This document shows, in pieces, positions 39,235 through 52,422 of a DNA stretch of 64,000 nucleotides (position 1 is the stretch's first letter; the number at the start of each line of letters is the position of its first letter). This stretch comes from Fratercula arctica (lineage: Eukaryota; Chordata; Aves; Charadriiformes; Alcidae), in assembly GCA_947846985.1 (NCBI GenBank), contig CANTUZ010000005.1, positions 3,286,001 to 3,350,000 of the forward strand. Direction: 5' to 3'. The notes below the pieces were generated by a model. That model did not search any database. It worked only from the letters and a program-made list of their open reading frames with translations, and was not told the origin of the DNA. The position numbers were made by a program, and so were the translations under genes.

Positions 39235-40091
39235 ACCTTTCTGTTTCTGACCTGGAGGAGGCGATGGATTGTGCTTTCCTCAAGTTTGTGGGTGGCACCA
39301 AACTGGGGGAACGGGGCTGCCATCCCTCGGGACCAAGGCAGGCTGGAGAAGTGGCCTGACAGGAGCTGTGTGAAGCTCAGCAAGGACGAATACTAAGTCC
39401 TGCACCTGGGAAGGCAGAGACCCTGCAGCAGTGTTGGTGGGGACTGTCTGGCAGGGCAGTCACTCGGAGGAGAGGGACTGGGGTGTCCAGCTGGGCAGTG
39501 AGCTGGGCATGAACCAGTAGTGTGCCTGGCAGCAACAGCAGCTAACAGCAGCCTGGGGTGTCCTGCAAGCTGTGCAGCCACTGGATCGAGAAAAGTGATT
39601 TCCCCCCGCCCCCCCAGTACAGAAAAGACGTTGACAAACTGGAGCAGGTTCTGTGGAGGGTCGCCAAGAAGGTGGAGGCTGGAGTACTTGTCCTGCAAGG
39701 AGAGGCTGAGGGACAGGGGCTTGCTGAGCCTGGAGAAGAGATGGCTTCAGGCAGCATCAGCCATCCCAGACCTGCAGGAGGACACTGAGATGACAGAGCC
39801 AGACTCTGTGCAGCCGTGCATGGCAGAAGGATGACAGATAACAGTCATAAGTTGAAGCAAGAGAAGTTCAGACTGGGTATGAGGAAAATCTTTTTCCCAT
39901 GAGGACAGTCGGGCGGAGGTTGCTCAGAGAGATTGTGTAACCTCCGCCCTTGGACGTTTTCAAGACAGACCTGGATAAAGGCATGAGCAGCCCAAGCAGA
40001 TCTCATCGCTGGACCTGCTCTGAGCCGGAGGTTGAACTAAAGACCTCCGGAAACTTTTCTGACCCAAATGACTTGATAATTCTCTGACTCT
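39235..40091 (+). mobile_element. CR1 LINE fragment, older, plus strand
   Basis: About 0.85 kb of + strand CR1. It opens in the ORF2 region with a KFVGGTKLG-like motif (CR1: KFADDTKLGG) and VLHLG, passes through caaggagaggctgagggaca and ctgagcctggagaagag, then the 3' part (cataagttgaagcaagagaa, ggtatgaggaaaatcttttt, agacctggataaaggcatga) and a ttctctgactctga-type tail. Many frameshifts and stops; inactive. Shadow ORFs on both strands at 39393-39834 belong to it. Confidence 0.85.
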
Positions 40092-43000
40092 GAGGCACAA
40101 CAAAGAATCCATGTCACTGTGTTCGTGGAAGCTGGTATTTGTCTTGGTTCTTGATTGAGAGAGGGATGCTTCAGAAAAACAGTAAAGCAGTGCTGTTGGT
40201 ACTCTAAACTCTGGCTCTAAATTGAAAGTACTGTAAGCAGTTATCCCAGGGTGATTTAGCATGCTATTTACTTTTAATATTAAATTCCAAACTACAGCTG
40301 GCATTTAAGCAATGAAAGCATGAAGAGTTTGTTGTGAATCTTTCTGTATTTTTAAACATCAGTATTCCTTATATTTTTTTGTTTCCCTGTTTCTGCGTAA
40401 TAGCCATAAACATGTATCTCATTCTGTTTTCTTCTTGCCTAAGAAGTGATCTTTTATTTCTGGAGCTGTTTACTGAAGATAATAATTAAGTGTTGGTAGT
40501 CAATGAGGAAAAACTGGTTCTTTTCATCAGTTTTATTGTGTCTTGATTGCCTAAATTTTGGCTAGATATAAGTTGGTAAAAATGAGTTTCTTATCTTTAC
40601 AATGAGTTGAGTCAAAATCTCAAAGGTCAAGAGAATAATTTATTTCTCAGTTCTTCTACAGAATCACTGTGCTGCCTGGGTCATCTTGGCAGATCACTTA
40701 ACCTTTTTGAGCCTGCAGATATTTTTCCCCAGTCTGCCGTCACCATCATTGTACACAATCCCAAAGAACGTTCTTAATTGTGCCATGAGCACAGCCTTGC
40801 TTGCACAGGCTGGAGTATATGTTAAAGCGCACGATATGCTTTCCTTGGGTTGGAAAAGAAGCAGGCAAGGTACAGATAAGATGAGCAGAGTTCCTTTTTC
40901 AAAATTTCCTCTGGAAATAATCAGGTAAGTTTTTTCTACAATTAGGATAAGAGAAACCTGGAGACCATCTGTCACTGGGAAGCAGGGATATTTGCTGCAG
41001 ACATACCCAGATGGGCGCAGAGATAACGAGGACACGGCACGTGGCTTTACTTACGCTGGAGTTTGGCTAAACCAAGGGCTGGTCACCTGTCCTAGTTCTA
41101 CAATGTGTGCATCTTTTTTTGGGTCACCATTTGTTTGTTGCGTCCCTCTTGATTAAGAAAAGAAATTAAGTATAGAAAGGCCAGGTAGTTCCTTCTGCCT
41201 TTCTTCCCTCCTCTCTACACAAGTTGGTTCAGTTGTCCTAACTGAGACCAGGGCTTGTTCCTGCTCAGCTAGTCAGTAATTAAGGCAGCAACTGAACGAG
41301 ATGTTTATTCGCTTAATATATTGCCTCGTGTGTTGCCAATATACTTACCAATGCCGGTGAAAAATAATGGTCACAATGACTTATGTTTGTACAATTGCTC
41401 CTGATCTGAGATTTCTGGACCCTCGTATTATTAATTCAAGTGAAACTTGACTACAAATGAAGCTGAGCAATGAAACTGGTGTCTGCATTTGACGGCTTGC
41501 AAACTGCTCTAGTTAAGCAGATCTATACAGAGAAAAAGGATTTCTGTATTTCAAAACTTGATTTCTTTGGGCTTTGGAATAAAACTCCTGTAATTTGGTG
41601 TCCTCCCTAGAGCACTGCGCTGGAGTGGTGTAACTTGGAAATCTCCACCTACGGAGCACTTTGGTGGGGGACTGCCCTGGATTTGCAGACCTGGAGGTCT
41701 GAGATCGGTTCCCCCAAATCGCACCTTGCAGGCTGCTGGAGACATCGGGTACCCAGTGTCCTCTACAAACTCCAAGGGGTGTTTCCTACTGAGTTGAAAG
41801 AAAATTTATTTTTTTGAAACTAAACCAGGAAAAAACCCAACACACGCAACAAGAAAGGGTAATCGAATTTTTTTTCAACCAGCTCAGACAGAGATAACTC
41901 ATAGTTTTATAAGAAAAATAGAGCATCTGTTCGAAGCTTTGCTTTTTTTTGACTGACATATTTCTTTGATTAAAATAATGCAAACAAGGAGGCTATTTTT
42001 GGCAACACAGCAAATAAATTAAAATAACACAGTAGCCCCCATCAGGATCGCATCTGAAGAAAATTCAGGTTGAACTTTATGGCAAACTCTAAATGCTAAC
42101 CCATGTGTAAGGAGAAGAGGGAATCTGCTTTATCTGCCCTCAGGACCTGATCTAATCTATGTGACAAGACAACAACAGTGCTTATCTGTTAACATTTAAT
42201 TATGTTTGTATTTGAATTATCACAAAAATGTTTTCCTTATGGATAAAGAGGAAAAAGGTTGCTAAGCATAAAATGCAAATTAACAAGCAACTAAGCTGCT
42301 TTGTCCAACAGGGAGATGAACCTGAGGTAAATATGTTCAACAAGCTTTGAAATTTTTTCAAATTCCTGTTGTAAACCTTTTTAAATTCTCTTATGTCCTT
42401 TCCCTTCCAACGTATTATAATCTTTTTGATATTTACGTAGTCGAGCGCAAGCAGAGGCTGGAAACAGAAAGGCTAGAAGATAAAATTGCTTCCTCTACAT
42501 GCTTCTGTTTTGTAAGGAAGATTTCTGGGGAAACCAAAATGAGCATTATAGCCATCTTTTATAAGAAGATAATGACTTTTTAAAATTGAAGTGGTGTGAT
42601 ACTTCCACATGAGTCAGAAAATAATTCATAGTTAGTTATGCACATTGTATCTTTCTTGTTTTAGATAACTGAAGGGGATTTTTTTTTTCATTGCTGAAGT
42701 TTGAAATCTCCAGTTACTGTATGCAAGTATGCTTCATGACAGTAAATATTTATAAGTTGTACTTTGGACTGGGGACAGAGTCAGTGTAACAGCTGAATCC
42801 GTAGCATATTTGCCTGATTTGATAATGGAAAAGCTGTCATATTACAAAGAAATACCTTATTGGATCCAGAACTGGATAAACTTTTCAATGTTTCACATTG
42901 GCTTTTCATAACTTACCCTGGCTGCTGTTTTCCTCATGAATACAACGTGTTGGGGTCAAGTCTTGGGGGAGCTGTTCCTAAAGTAATTGTGTTGACTGCA

Positions 43001-46000
43001 GTGGGATTACATACATGATCGATTCCCCGTGCAAGATAAGAAATTGCTTTAAAAGGCTCTTGGACCGTTGATGTATTTTTGCTCCTAGCAAGATCAACAA
43101 TATAAAGATTATATGACAGATCCAACCCTACTTGCTTTGAAAGGGGTATATATTTGAATTTAGGAGTCCAAGAAGACACATTTCAGATTTGGGGTGCTGA
43201 TGAACTTTGGTACCTGGGATTATATGCTTGGTTCATTTTCTTTAAAAGTTTTGTTGTGTTTCATCATATTTGAATTAGTTATTGAATTGCTACTTGCTTA
43301 GCTTCTGTTGCTTAACATCTCTTTAAAGTGTTTCAGAATTCTGGATAATTATGTTCTGAACAGATGAATTTTCAAATTCAAAGTTGTTTTTCCAAGTAAG
43401 TGTATGCAATTGCTGTGGGATCCAGTCTCTTATTTAATACTTCAAAGATTTTGTCCTTGGTAAATTATAGTATCCATTGCAAGCAATATTTAAAGAATGA
43501 CTTATGAGTACTGTTGTTTGTTAGTCTATCTATCAGAAAATGGAAGTTCTACTAAATGTACAAAACTAGAGGCCAGACTAAAAACAACTATAGAAATGAA
43601 CAGAGCCTAGAAGGTACCTGCCTGGGGCTCGTGGGGCTGGCCGTAATTCCTTGTCTGGAAGAATGACCTTTAAATAAAGGTCAGATAGAATTGCACTGGA
43701 AACCTTGCAGGTGCGTAAAAGACGGCACTTAAGATATTATATTGCCAGTGGGAGTTGGCCTTTACTGTAAACTTCGCTGTGGTTAACATTTATAAATACT
43801 TGCCATGTTTCCCCTAGTAATATGTTTGAATCTTTTTATTTTTCTTAAGATTTTAACCAGTTTAACCAACCTGACTGTGCCGTTCTGTGCTACATCTTTA
43901 TACTTTGTTCTTTCTTCTAGCATGTTGTTTTCTCATGTCGAACTCCAAATGTTTTTCTGTTTTCTCATGTTGAATTTACACTTCAAATGTTTTGAAGCTT
44001 TTTCTACGTCTGCTTCTCTAGTGTCTTCTGGCCTTGCTCATTCAGTACAATGAGTCGCTTGTCTCCTGTCTTCTTTGTATCTATCCTTCCCCAAAATCTC
44101 TCTTTGCATCTGTCTGATTGAACGTCATCCTTTCCACAAAGATACCATGACCGGCTGAATAGTTTACAAGGAAAATAAATACTAAGTAGAACAGATAGAG
44201 GACAAAGGAGAATTTTAGCATCCAAAGCGGCTTGGAAACCGAAGAAACTTTTAGAAAACCACCCTGTGTTTGCAGGAATAGGTCGCATGTGTAGATTTGT
44301 ATGTGCACAGGAGCGCTCATGGTGAAGTCCATCTGGTTAAAAAAAAAAAAAAAAAATTACATTCTTACAGTCTGATCTTAAGACCCACTTTAATCATATG
44401 ATGTTGGTATTTAAGACTCTAAATACCAGAAGTTAATGGGGCTTAGCCTCTTCTTGGCAAGTCTGTGCTGTGCAAATATACATGAACAAGGGATAACAAG
44501 CTGCCTCAGAAATACAGAGCAGGTTTAACAATTGCTTCACACAATATTCTTCCTTTTCTTCCTTAAAAAAAAAAAAAAAAAGGGAAAACAGCGTCACTCT
44601 TAAGACCTTTTGCAAAACAGTTTGTCACCTGTGCAGATCACCTAGCAAAAAAATCAAGGACTGCATAAATCTGCCCTCAAACAGGGCAGTAAGAAGAATC
44701 TTCTGGCGGTGCCAGTGAGAAAACTGGATATGACCACTGATTTTTTCAATACTGATTTCAGATCAATATTTAAGTGTTGAAATAAGAGGTGCCACGCTGA
44801 GAAACAGCAGCTTTAGAGAAAAGTAAAGGAGTTTTGCTTGGCATTCTGTACGTTAAGACTTATGCCTCAGCACACATCTTCTGAAATATTTATTTGGGTG
44901 TTCCAGTTATTTAACAGAGAGATCAAAAATGCATTACCAGACAGTGTAACCAAAGCGAATTTAAGTGAAGGACTGGTGTATAGGGTGAAGTGAAGGACTG
45001 GTGTAACCATAATTATGGGGATTGTGAACAGCAAAATACTGTATGATTAAATTTTTTTAGGTAAGTACCATGGAGGGGATTTTTTTCGAATAATGTGCAA
45101 GTGATTTGGTTTTCTAGCATTTTCTTCCACAGAATGCAAATGCTTTAGAGAAGACTCAAGAATCAGTTGCTCCGTTTTACAGAGGGAGATCAAGGGAACT
45201 GCAGGATAACAGATTCACTTTCTTAGGGCCTTCATACATGTCATCGTTCTTTATTTTTCAGTTTCCAAACCTGTGTCTATACTTTTAAATAAAATTGGGC
45301 CAGGAGGTGTTCCCTGGCCCTGACACCACGTGGCATGAAGTGGACCTTGCTGACCCTTGAGTATCTTCTGAGCTCCTGAGCCCCAAGAAAGTTATTTTTT
45401 TGGTGATTTCTTAGCCTTTCTAAGTCGGTGTCTGCAGTAGCACATGGGCTGCTTTGCAGGGAGTCATTTCAGCAGCATGAAAGCCTGCAGAGATCGGAGA
45501 CCCCTGAGCCTCGTGGCACCTCATCATGGGCATTGCCTGGCACTGACCAAGGGAGCACACCTGGGGACATGCCAAGGGAACAGTGCTCCATTTTGCTGCC
45601 TGCCCGCTCTTTTTTCCTAGCAGAATAAAGGTAACATTGGAGCCTGTGCCGGCCCTTTTGCAGAAGGCCCCCAGAACTGGAGCCTGACCAGCACAGCTTC
45701 GTCTGGTGTCCCATCAACACCAAAGCTGCCTCCTCGGCTGATGGGTCTGGGAGAACAGGGGGAGCTCCAAGTGCCTCGTCTCAGCGAGATGTTGCTGTGG
45801 GCTGGGCTAGCACTCCTTGTGCGCATTCTGTTTTAATTCTTGTAGATGTATCCTTTTAGGTTCTGCATTTACCTGGGATGAATTTTGTATCGGTGAGTTT
45901 CAGTAAGCAGTCCTGTTTGGAGTTATGGTATTTGGGTACTAATAATCAAGAGATTTTCATCGGAGTTAATCAGATGTCTGTATTTATGTAGATTTCTTTC

Positions 46001-47526
46001 CTGTCACTTAGGCAGTGATGTCTCAGATTCGCTTTACGCTGGCAAGCATTAATACTGCCTTTGGAAAAAGTGGTTCTGCCCTTTTCATGTCCTGGCTGTT
46101 TGCTTCTGGCCCTCTGCCATCTTCCTCCTGCTGCTTATGCAAACATTTGCATAGTGATCCAGTTCAGAGATGTGACGGATGCTGAAACTAACCTCCCAAA
46201 CCAAAAAAAGCTGGTGTTTAAGCTGGGTCGATGCTTTGTTCTGCTTCACTGTTCGTGTTAGTGCAGAGATTAAAGCAGTCTGGGGGCAGGAGTGAAGTGG
46301 TCTGGGGAGCAGGGGAGGGTGGGATCTCTTTTTCGGGAGGCAGTGGCAGTTATTGCCAGCTTTAAGGTAAGAGTGGAAAGTGGAAATGGAACCCATCAAA
46401 TTGCAGATTGCCTGTTGGAGTTGGTCTTCAATTCAGATTTTCTTCCATGTGACCTTTCATCTCTGGAGAGGTGTGAAATGCATGGCGCGTTGGGATTGTA
46501 ACCCCCATCTTCAGTTCTGTCTGAAATGCATTTTTGTTTTATTATTATTAGAAAAGACGATGCTTGATCTTCTCCAGCATTTTAATTTAGTAACTTGGCG
46601 AGCTGATTCTTGAGCTGATGTATATATAATCCCGAATAAAGCCGCAGAATCCAAGTGTTAGGAGCTCTGGCAGGTTTCACACAGATGGAAATCCCTTTCC
46701 TGAATAGTTTTTCTTCAGAGTTAATGATTAAATACCTCTTTCTAGCAGTTGCTGTTACTCTAACAGCAGACTTTTCTCACAGTCTTGTTAATGGCATTAC
46801 TCAACCCGTAACAATGCTGCCTCTGTGTCTGGGATATTCCCACAGGTACATTTTTAACTCATCTGACAATAGCAGCCTAGAGGGCTTCTCCCTGCAGGCA
46901 ACAGGGCTGTTATTGTGCAAATGAATGTTTATATAAAAATAGATTGTTCTCATCGTGCCTAGAAGCCAGTGACCCTTGAATTTGAAACTTTGCTCTGACA
47001 TCTAGCCTTGTTGGCCTTGGCCAAGACATTTGATGCCTCTGCCCCAGCTGTATTTTAGAGAGAGGAGAACTAATAACTGTTGTGATTAGTCTGAAATGGC
47101 CACTCGTGTGACACATGGTAACAAAACCAAAATCCCACAGGCTGGGGAAGGAAGGGTTGCATCCTTTAATGTCCTTTATTGCTTTCCCTACCAAAAGTTA
47201 GTCTTGGTCTTAGGGCTGCATTTTCTTCTGTCTCGCCATATGCCCGGAATCCTGGGGGGAGCCTTTGCCGCAGCTCTAGCGTCATTTTGCTCCCACTGGA
47301 GAAGCTCTTGCTGTAGCAATAACCGGAGACGTGCTGCAGAGGAGTGGGATCTCTCTGCACATCCCTGTTCGCTTTGGGTGGTTGTCAGAGATGCAGTGAC
47401 TGTTGGGTTTGCTCCAGGCAAACCGGACAGACACACCTGCACTCCCCATGTTTGCTGCTGCTGGCGTAGGATACAGTAGGGAGGAGACTTTATATGGGAC
47501 AGATCTTTTAAAATAGGTTTCTATGT
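40092..47526. other. Non-coding stretch, presumed intron
   Basis: AT-rich sequence with A-runs at 44339-44357 and 44565-44581, the 25-bp-period duplication at 44963-45005 and a moderately GC-rich block at about 45290-45830. No exon or transposon was recognised. Confidence 0.55.
44963..45005 (+). repeat. Short direct duplication, 25-bp period
   Basis: The 18-mer aagtgaaggactggtgta occurs at 44963-44980 and again at 44988-45005, separated by tagggtg. A recent small duplication without further context. Confidence 0.8.
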
Positions 47527-47812
47527 GTGTAGGGAGTGGAGCGATAGGATGAGGGGGCAGGGTTTCAAACTGGAAGAGAGTAGATTTAGATGAGGTATCA
47601 GGAAGAAATTCTTGGCTGTGAGGGTGGTGAGCCCCTGGCCCAGGTTGCCCAGAGAAGCTGTGGCTGCCCCATCCCTGGAGGGGTTCAAGGCCAGGTTGGA
47701 CGGGGCTTTGAGCAGCCTGGTCTGGTGGGAGGTGTCCCTGCCCAGGGCAGGGGGGTGGAACTACGTGATCTTTAAGGTCCCTTCCAACCCAAACCATTCT
47801 ATGATTTTATGT
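47527..47812 (+). mobile_element. CR1 LINE 3' fragment, plus strand
   Basis: From gtagggagtggagcgatagg through gaagaaattcttggctgtga, gcccagagaagctgtggctg, ccatccctggaggggttcaa to the 3' end ccattctatgattttatg. A young-type CR1, close in sequence to the copies at 48.8, 55.7 and 61.2 kb. Confidence 0.95.
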
Positions 47813-48284
47813 TCTGTATTTACCAATGTGAAACTAGATAGGAGGGCTTGTTCCTTTGCAGGATCAACAAAATTGCACATAGCCATAATTAAGTTGAAGA
47901 TTCTAAAACATGATTTTTGTAGTGGGGAAGTGCGTTGTCTATCATATAATACATCTATGTTTAATGAAGATACCCTGGCCTGCATTTGTCCATATCAATA
48001 TTTTAAACCCTTTAGTAAATATCAAGTTTATAATACTTAACATAGTTAAAAATAAATTTAAACATATATATTTAATAAATTCTTTTCATATGATGTTTAA
48101 CAACCATAAGGCTCCAAAAAATGGATCAGTCTGTGGCTGCTCTTGCTTTTTTCCCTGCTGTGCCAGTTTGCGCTCACTGGAGCACGCTGTTCAGATAGTG
48201 AGTGCGCTCTGGGAATTGAATTTCTTGCCTTTTCATAATCTGTGCACTGTGGTAATTCCAGTCTTTCATAATGTGCTTAGTCTT

Positions 48285-48325
48285 TTCTTTTTTTTTTTTA
48301 AAAAAAGAAAAAAAAAAAGAAAAAG
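48285..48325 (+). repeat. Adjacent inverted poly-T and poly-A tracts
   Basis: A cttttc plus T12 tract is immediately followed by A7-G-A11-G-A4, giving an almost perfect homopolymer inverted repeat of about 40 bp with no loop. Confidence 0.85.
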
Positions 48326-48805
48326 GCAATTAGACGGCCATGCTACTTGCCCATGTTTTTTTATTTTATTTTAATTTATTTGTAGGTTGTTTTCAACTCC
48401 TCTTGATGGTTGGGTGGTAACAAATAGCAGGATAAGAAATTCCTGCAGATTTTGTGAAAGTTGCTGGCTGGATAGAGAAAAAAAAAAAAAAAATTAAAAA
48501 TAGCATCTGTGAGGGGAAGGCAGCAACCTGAGCTCAACTTATTTCATCTGACCTGTCGGCCTGAGAAACGTAACCCAGCAATAGCCATAGAGGCAGAGTA
48601 AACATCCAGGTGCTCCTGCAAAGCTAAAGGGCAAGGTGCTGAGAGAAAAAGTACACTAATAAGGGTAAGCATATAGACATCCTTTTATCTTTCATCTTCC
48701 AGCTGTTGTACACCCTTCCTGTGTCAGAATTGATGTTTAAGCGGCTGGAGCTCATGTTGGCTTTGTTTAGATGGTGGTTAGGGGATGTGCAGGGGCAGGG
48801 AAGGA

Positions 48806-49428
48806 GAATCATAGGATCATAGAATGGTTTGGGTTGGAAGGGACCTTAAAGATCATCTAGTTCCACCCCCTGCCCTGGGCAGGGACGCCTCCCACCAGAC
48901 CAGGCTGCTCAAAGCCTCATCCAGCCTGGCCTTGAACCCCTCCAGGGATGGGGCAGCCACAGCTTCTCTGGGCAACCTGGGCCAGGGGCTCAACACCCTG
49001 ACAGTAAAGAATTTCTTCCTAATATCTAATCTAAATCTACCCTCCTTCAGTTTGAAACCGTTACGCCTCATCCTATCATTACACTCCCTGATAAAGAGTC
49101 CCTCCCCATCCTTCCTGTAGGCCCCCCTTAGGTACTGGCAGGGGCTGGAAGGTCTCCCCGGAGCCTTCTCTTCTCCAGGCTGAACCCCCCCAGCTCTCTC
49201 AGCCTGTCCTCCCAGCAGAGGGGCTCCAGCCCTCCCAGCATCTCCGGGGCCTCCTCTGTCCCTGCTCCAACAGGTCTGTGTCCTTTTTGTGTTGAGGACT
49301 CCAGAGCTGGACACAGGACTCCAGGTGGGGTCTCCCCAGAGCGGAGCAGAGGGGCAGAATCCCCCCCCTCACCCTGCTGCCCACACTGCTGGGGATGCAG
49401 CCCATGACGCAGGGGGGTTTCTGGGATG
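48806..49428 (-). mobile_element. CR1 LINE fragment, minus strand, long
   Basis: Starts at the reverse 3' end (gaatcataggatcatagaat) and runs about 620 bp to the reverse-transcriptase C-terminal region. On the minus strand the peptide QKPPCVMGCIPSSVGS, then RPHLESCVQLWSPQHKKD, is a CR1 ORF2 signature. It lies about 1 kb from the plus-strand CR1 at 47527-47812, forming an inverted pair. Confidence 0.95.
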
Positions 49429-52375
49429 CCCGGGGCTGGGACACGCTGGGAGCTCAAGGTACGGGAGTCAAAAATAAGGACCGAGGATGTAAGGTGGAGC
49501 AAAGACTGTCATGGTGGTAGTTTTGATTGTGAGTTTACTTCCAGGATCTTTGGAAATTTGTTTTTAATTCATTTGTTTCACTCTATACCAAAAGCAGCCA
49601 CTGATGTATCACATTGCTATAACATACAATCAGCTTAACCATAGGAAGCCAAGATCTGTTGTGTTTTTATAAAATGAAAGAAGTCATCCCAGACAATCAT
49701 ATCAGCCACACCAAATCTATATTTTAGCTATATAACATCCTTTTGAACCAATGAATTGCCAATTGGGAATTAGGGATCTGGGATGCTAGATTTCCTTCTG
49801 CTGTGCAAGCCTAGGTAAACCAGGCTGTATTTTTCCTGAGATAATAGTTTTGGTTGTGGAAAAGTCTTTGGAATATCACTAGGATGAAAGTGAAACAGTT
49901 CCTAAAAGATAACAGCTTCGCTGTGGGAGCTATGATAGCAAGCGTCTCTGGTTAACAAATGGTGGTATCTTCCATTTCCATGCAACTTGAGCCAAACAGC
50001 GAAATTGCCCGATGGTGTCCGAAGCTTTAGGGAGATGTGCTTGACCTCTGCTCCCTGGCAGCATCTGCCCTACACTGGGACCTCTGCAGATCTAGTTTCT
50101 CCAGTGGTTAGAGTGTCTTGTTTAAAAACGGCATTTAAATGATCTGCTTCTCCATGGCGCTGCTGGGGCATCGGTTCCATTCCTTTTGCCACTGTAGATA
50201 CAGTCTTTCATTATCCTTTCCATGGTTACTTGTGCATTTTTATTCTCTAATCCAGAAAATTAGGTGACTTGTGCCTTGTTGATGCGTCTCCAAGGAGTTC
50301 TTTGTCCCACTATTTATTAAACTTAAGTGCTTGATACCTGGGAGTTGGTTCTTCAGCTAGTAATTTCCCTTTGCTATTCCATCATGAGGCATTTCTGGGT
50401 AGTTTTTGCATGAAAATCCACTTGCCAAAACTGTAGGAAGTTTTATTTTCCCAATTCAACTCTTTATTTGTATATTATATAATTGCAGTTTACTGCTCTC
50501 TGTCAGAGGAGTATAATCCATCACCCTGGAATATATTGTGCTCTCAAATGGCTTTAGGGAGACACAAACCGTGTGATGATCTTATCACTGGCCTATACCT
50601 CTTACGCTCTTAAATACTGTCTATCGGCCTACTGTATTTTGGCGTCATGTGCTTTAGCGTTGGTAGATAAATAAGGAAGCCATTGAAATGTTTATGCTTT
50701 TTATTGACTTTAAGGCGCTTTGGAGAGCAGCATTAATCTACAGTTCAGTGAAGCAGTAAGAAAATGAAATACTCCCTCAAGAGTTTCCTTTTGTAAATAG
50801 AGCCTTGCATTAAGCTGCTGTGAACTGGCATGCTTTCAGATTTCTGAATGCACTGTTTTTATCTTCATTAGTAATTGTAGCTGAGGGTAATAACACTGGA
50901 ATTGTCCTTCATCAGAAATAACAGTAAGGCTTGATGATGTGGGTATGTGATGTGCTTTGGAAATGCTTGCCCTTGACCTCAAGCTTTAGGCCTGCCTCGC
51001 CGCTGCCTGTCCTCGGGTGTGAGCGCTGCCTCCGACATATGGTCACCTTAAAATGCTAAATGAGAGCGGTAGCCTTTATGCCCGCTCTATAATCATTGCG
51101 GTACAAGGGACCGGACGGCGAAGAGGAATGAGTAATCTGGTTGTGATATTTAGTTGGCTCAAACTAAATCATGAAACACCGTGGTAAAAAATGTTCTCTT
51201 AGTCCCTGCTGTTTGACTATATTTACTTTGGGGGATCTGACTATGAGACCGTTATAAAACCCATATATTTGGATATCTCAGTACAGTCACCTGTTATATG
51301 AGTGACCGTGGCCAATAAAACCCTTCTGTGTTTTATTTTTGCTTTAATGTCTTCTTTTAATATGGGCTGACAGTGGAATTGGTTGGTTGTTTGGGTTTTT
51401 TTCTTTTAATTGATTTTTTATTTATTTATTTATTAAAAAGCAGAGAAGTTGCCTTGGGAGGTTTCTTATGGAATATATGAATTTTTTCTGGCCTCTGAAA
51501 ACTGAAAAAAGTACATGGTTACCAAGCGCTGCAAAGTTTATGGTGGTATTTTCAATTTTTTCCAGTACACATATTTCCCCATTTTTCAATAGAATAATAA
51601 TTTTCATTTCCCAGGGAAACTTTTAGTTTGTCTTTTGCTGCTGTAGTTGGAAAAACCCAGAAGGAAAATGTTCTGCTGCTCCTACTGTGAGACCTCTGAA
51701 TACAAATGTCCTTACTTTGGAATAAACATTACTTTCGTTTCAGCCTAATTTATACCACAGATTAAAAATCTTTCTAAAAATCTATATTTGAGTACATATA
51801 GTAGCCAGATTTTGGTAGTGTTGATATTAAAGGATGTTGTATGAGCCACAAACCACAAAGTGGCATCTGCATCTGTCTGGCTCCCTGTAGTATTTCATTT
51901 TTTTGGTTGTTTCCACTCTTTGAAAATACTGTCTTTTATTGAAGCTTTACCTGTAGAGTTTCTCAATGTGCAGGATGATGTTACTTTAGCACTCATTTTT
52001 CCTGAAACGTCTTTTTGCACTGGGGGAAGTAGGCTTCAAAGCCAGATCTAGTTCTAAGTACAGTTTACAAGAGTGCTATTTAGCAGAGAACCTGGTAATT
52101 ATGCTGGGCTTTTCTGGATCCTTTGGGAGGTTGGGTGTGCCTGGGAAGAAAGGGCATCTCGCCTTTTATTACTCTTTTTCCTTCTCTTGTCCTTCTTCTT
52201 CTGTAGTAAATTGGTAGCCAGATTTATTTCCATTATACTCTGCCTACCCACATAAATTACAGGAGGAAATACAAGCAGTATAAAACATATAACTTCATTG
52301 TCAAATGCATGTTACTTCCAAGAAAGCAAAACCTGCAGCTGATTCATTTTTACGACTTTAACTGTAACCTGTCTT
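49429..52375. other. Non-coding stretch immediately upstream of the SHANK2 start-codon exon
   Basis: Presumed intron. It lacks recognised transposons, in contrast to flanking sequence, and includes the candidate conserved block at 50980-51200. A ttta microrepeat lies at about 51417-51435. Confidence 0.5.
50980..51200 (+). other. Possible conserved non-coding element
   Basis: A compositionally distinct segment about 1.3 kb upstream of the start-codon exon retains several CpGs (gccgctgcctgtcctcgg; gaccggacggcgaag) in otherwise CpG-poor intron and has a non-repetitive, information-rich look. Conservation cannot be tested here, so this is only a pointer. Confidence 0.2.
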
Positions 52376-52422
52376 TTTTTTTTGTTTGTTTTGTTTGTTT
52401 TGTTTCTGCTTTGTTTTGGCAG
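52376..52422 (+). promoter_or_regulatory. Splice acceptor tract built from TTTG/TTTTG repeats
   Basis: The polypyrimidine tract before the start-codon exon is a T-run followed by a microsatellite of tttg and ttttg units and ttggcag at 52416-52422. A plausible branch point is the ctttaac/ctgtaac region at about 52356-52368. Purine interruptions make the tract repetitive and prone to length change. Confidence 0.7.

Larger units (their letters stand above)
5808..52422 (+). other. SHANK2: Presumed long 5' UTR intron of SHANK2
   Basis: If the CpG island holds exon 1, the sequence from the 5808 (or 5563) donor to the acceptor at 52421-52422 is 5' UTR intron, possibly interrupted by the candidate exon at 14901-15031. 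It is AT-rich, with CR1 fragments, one solo LTR and simple repeats listed separately. The extent is inferred from the need for an upstream exon; no transcript evidence is available here. Confidence 0.5.

Noticed and set aside
41551..41817. Exon-like GC patch with ORFs on both strands
   Set aside because: No consensus acceptor/donor pair in frame and no recognised peptide.
47282..47797. 171-codon minus-strand ORF
   Set aside because: Its N-terminal part is antisense to the CR1 at 47527-47812, and the remainder has no recognised motif.
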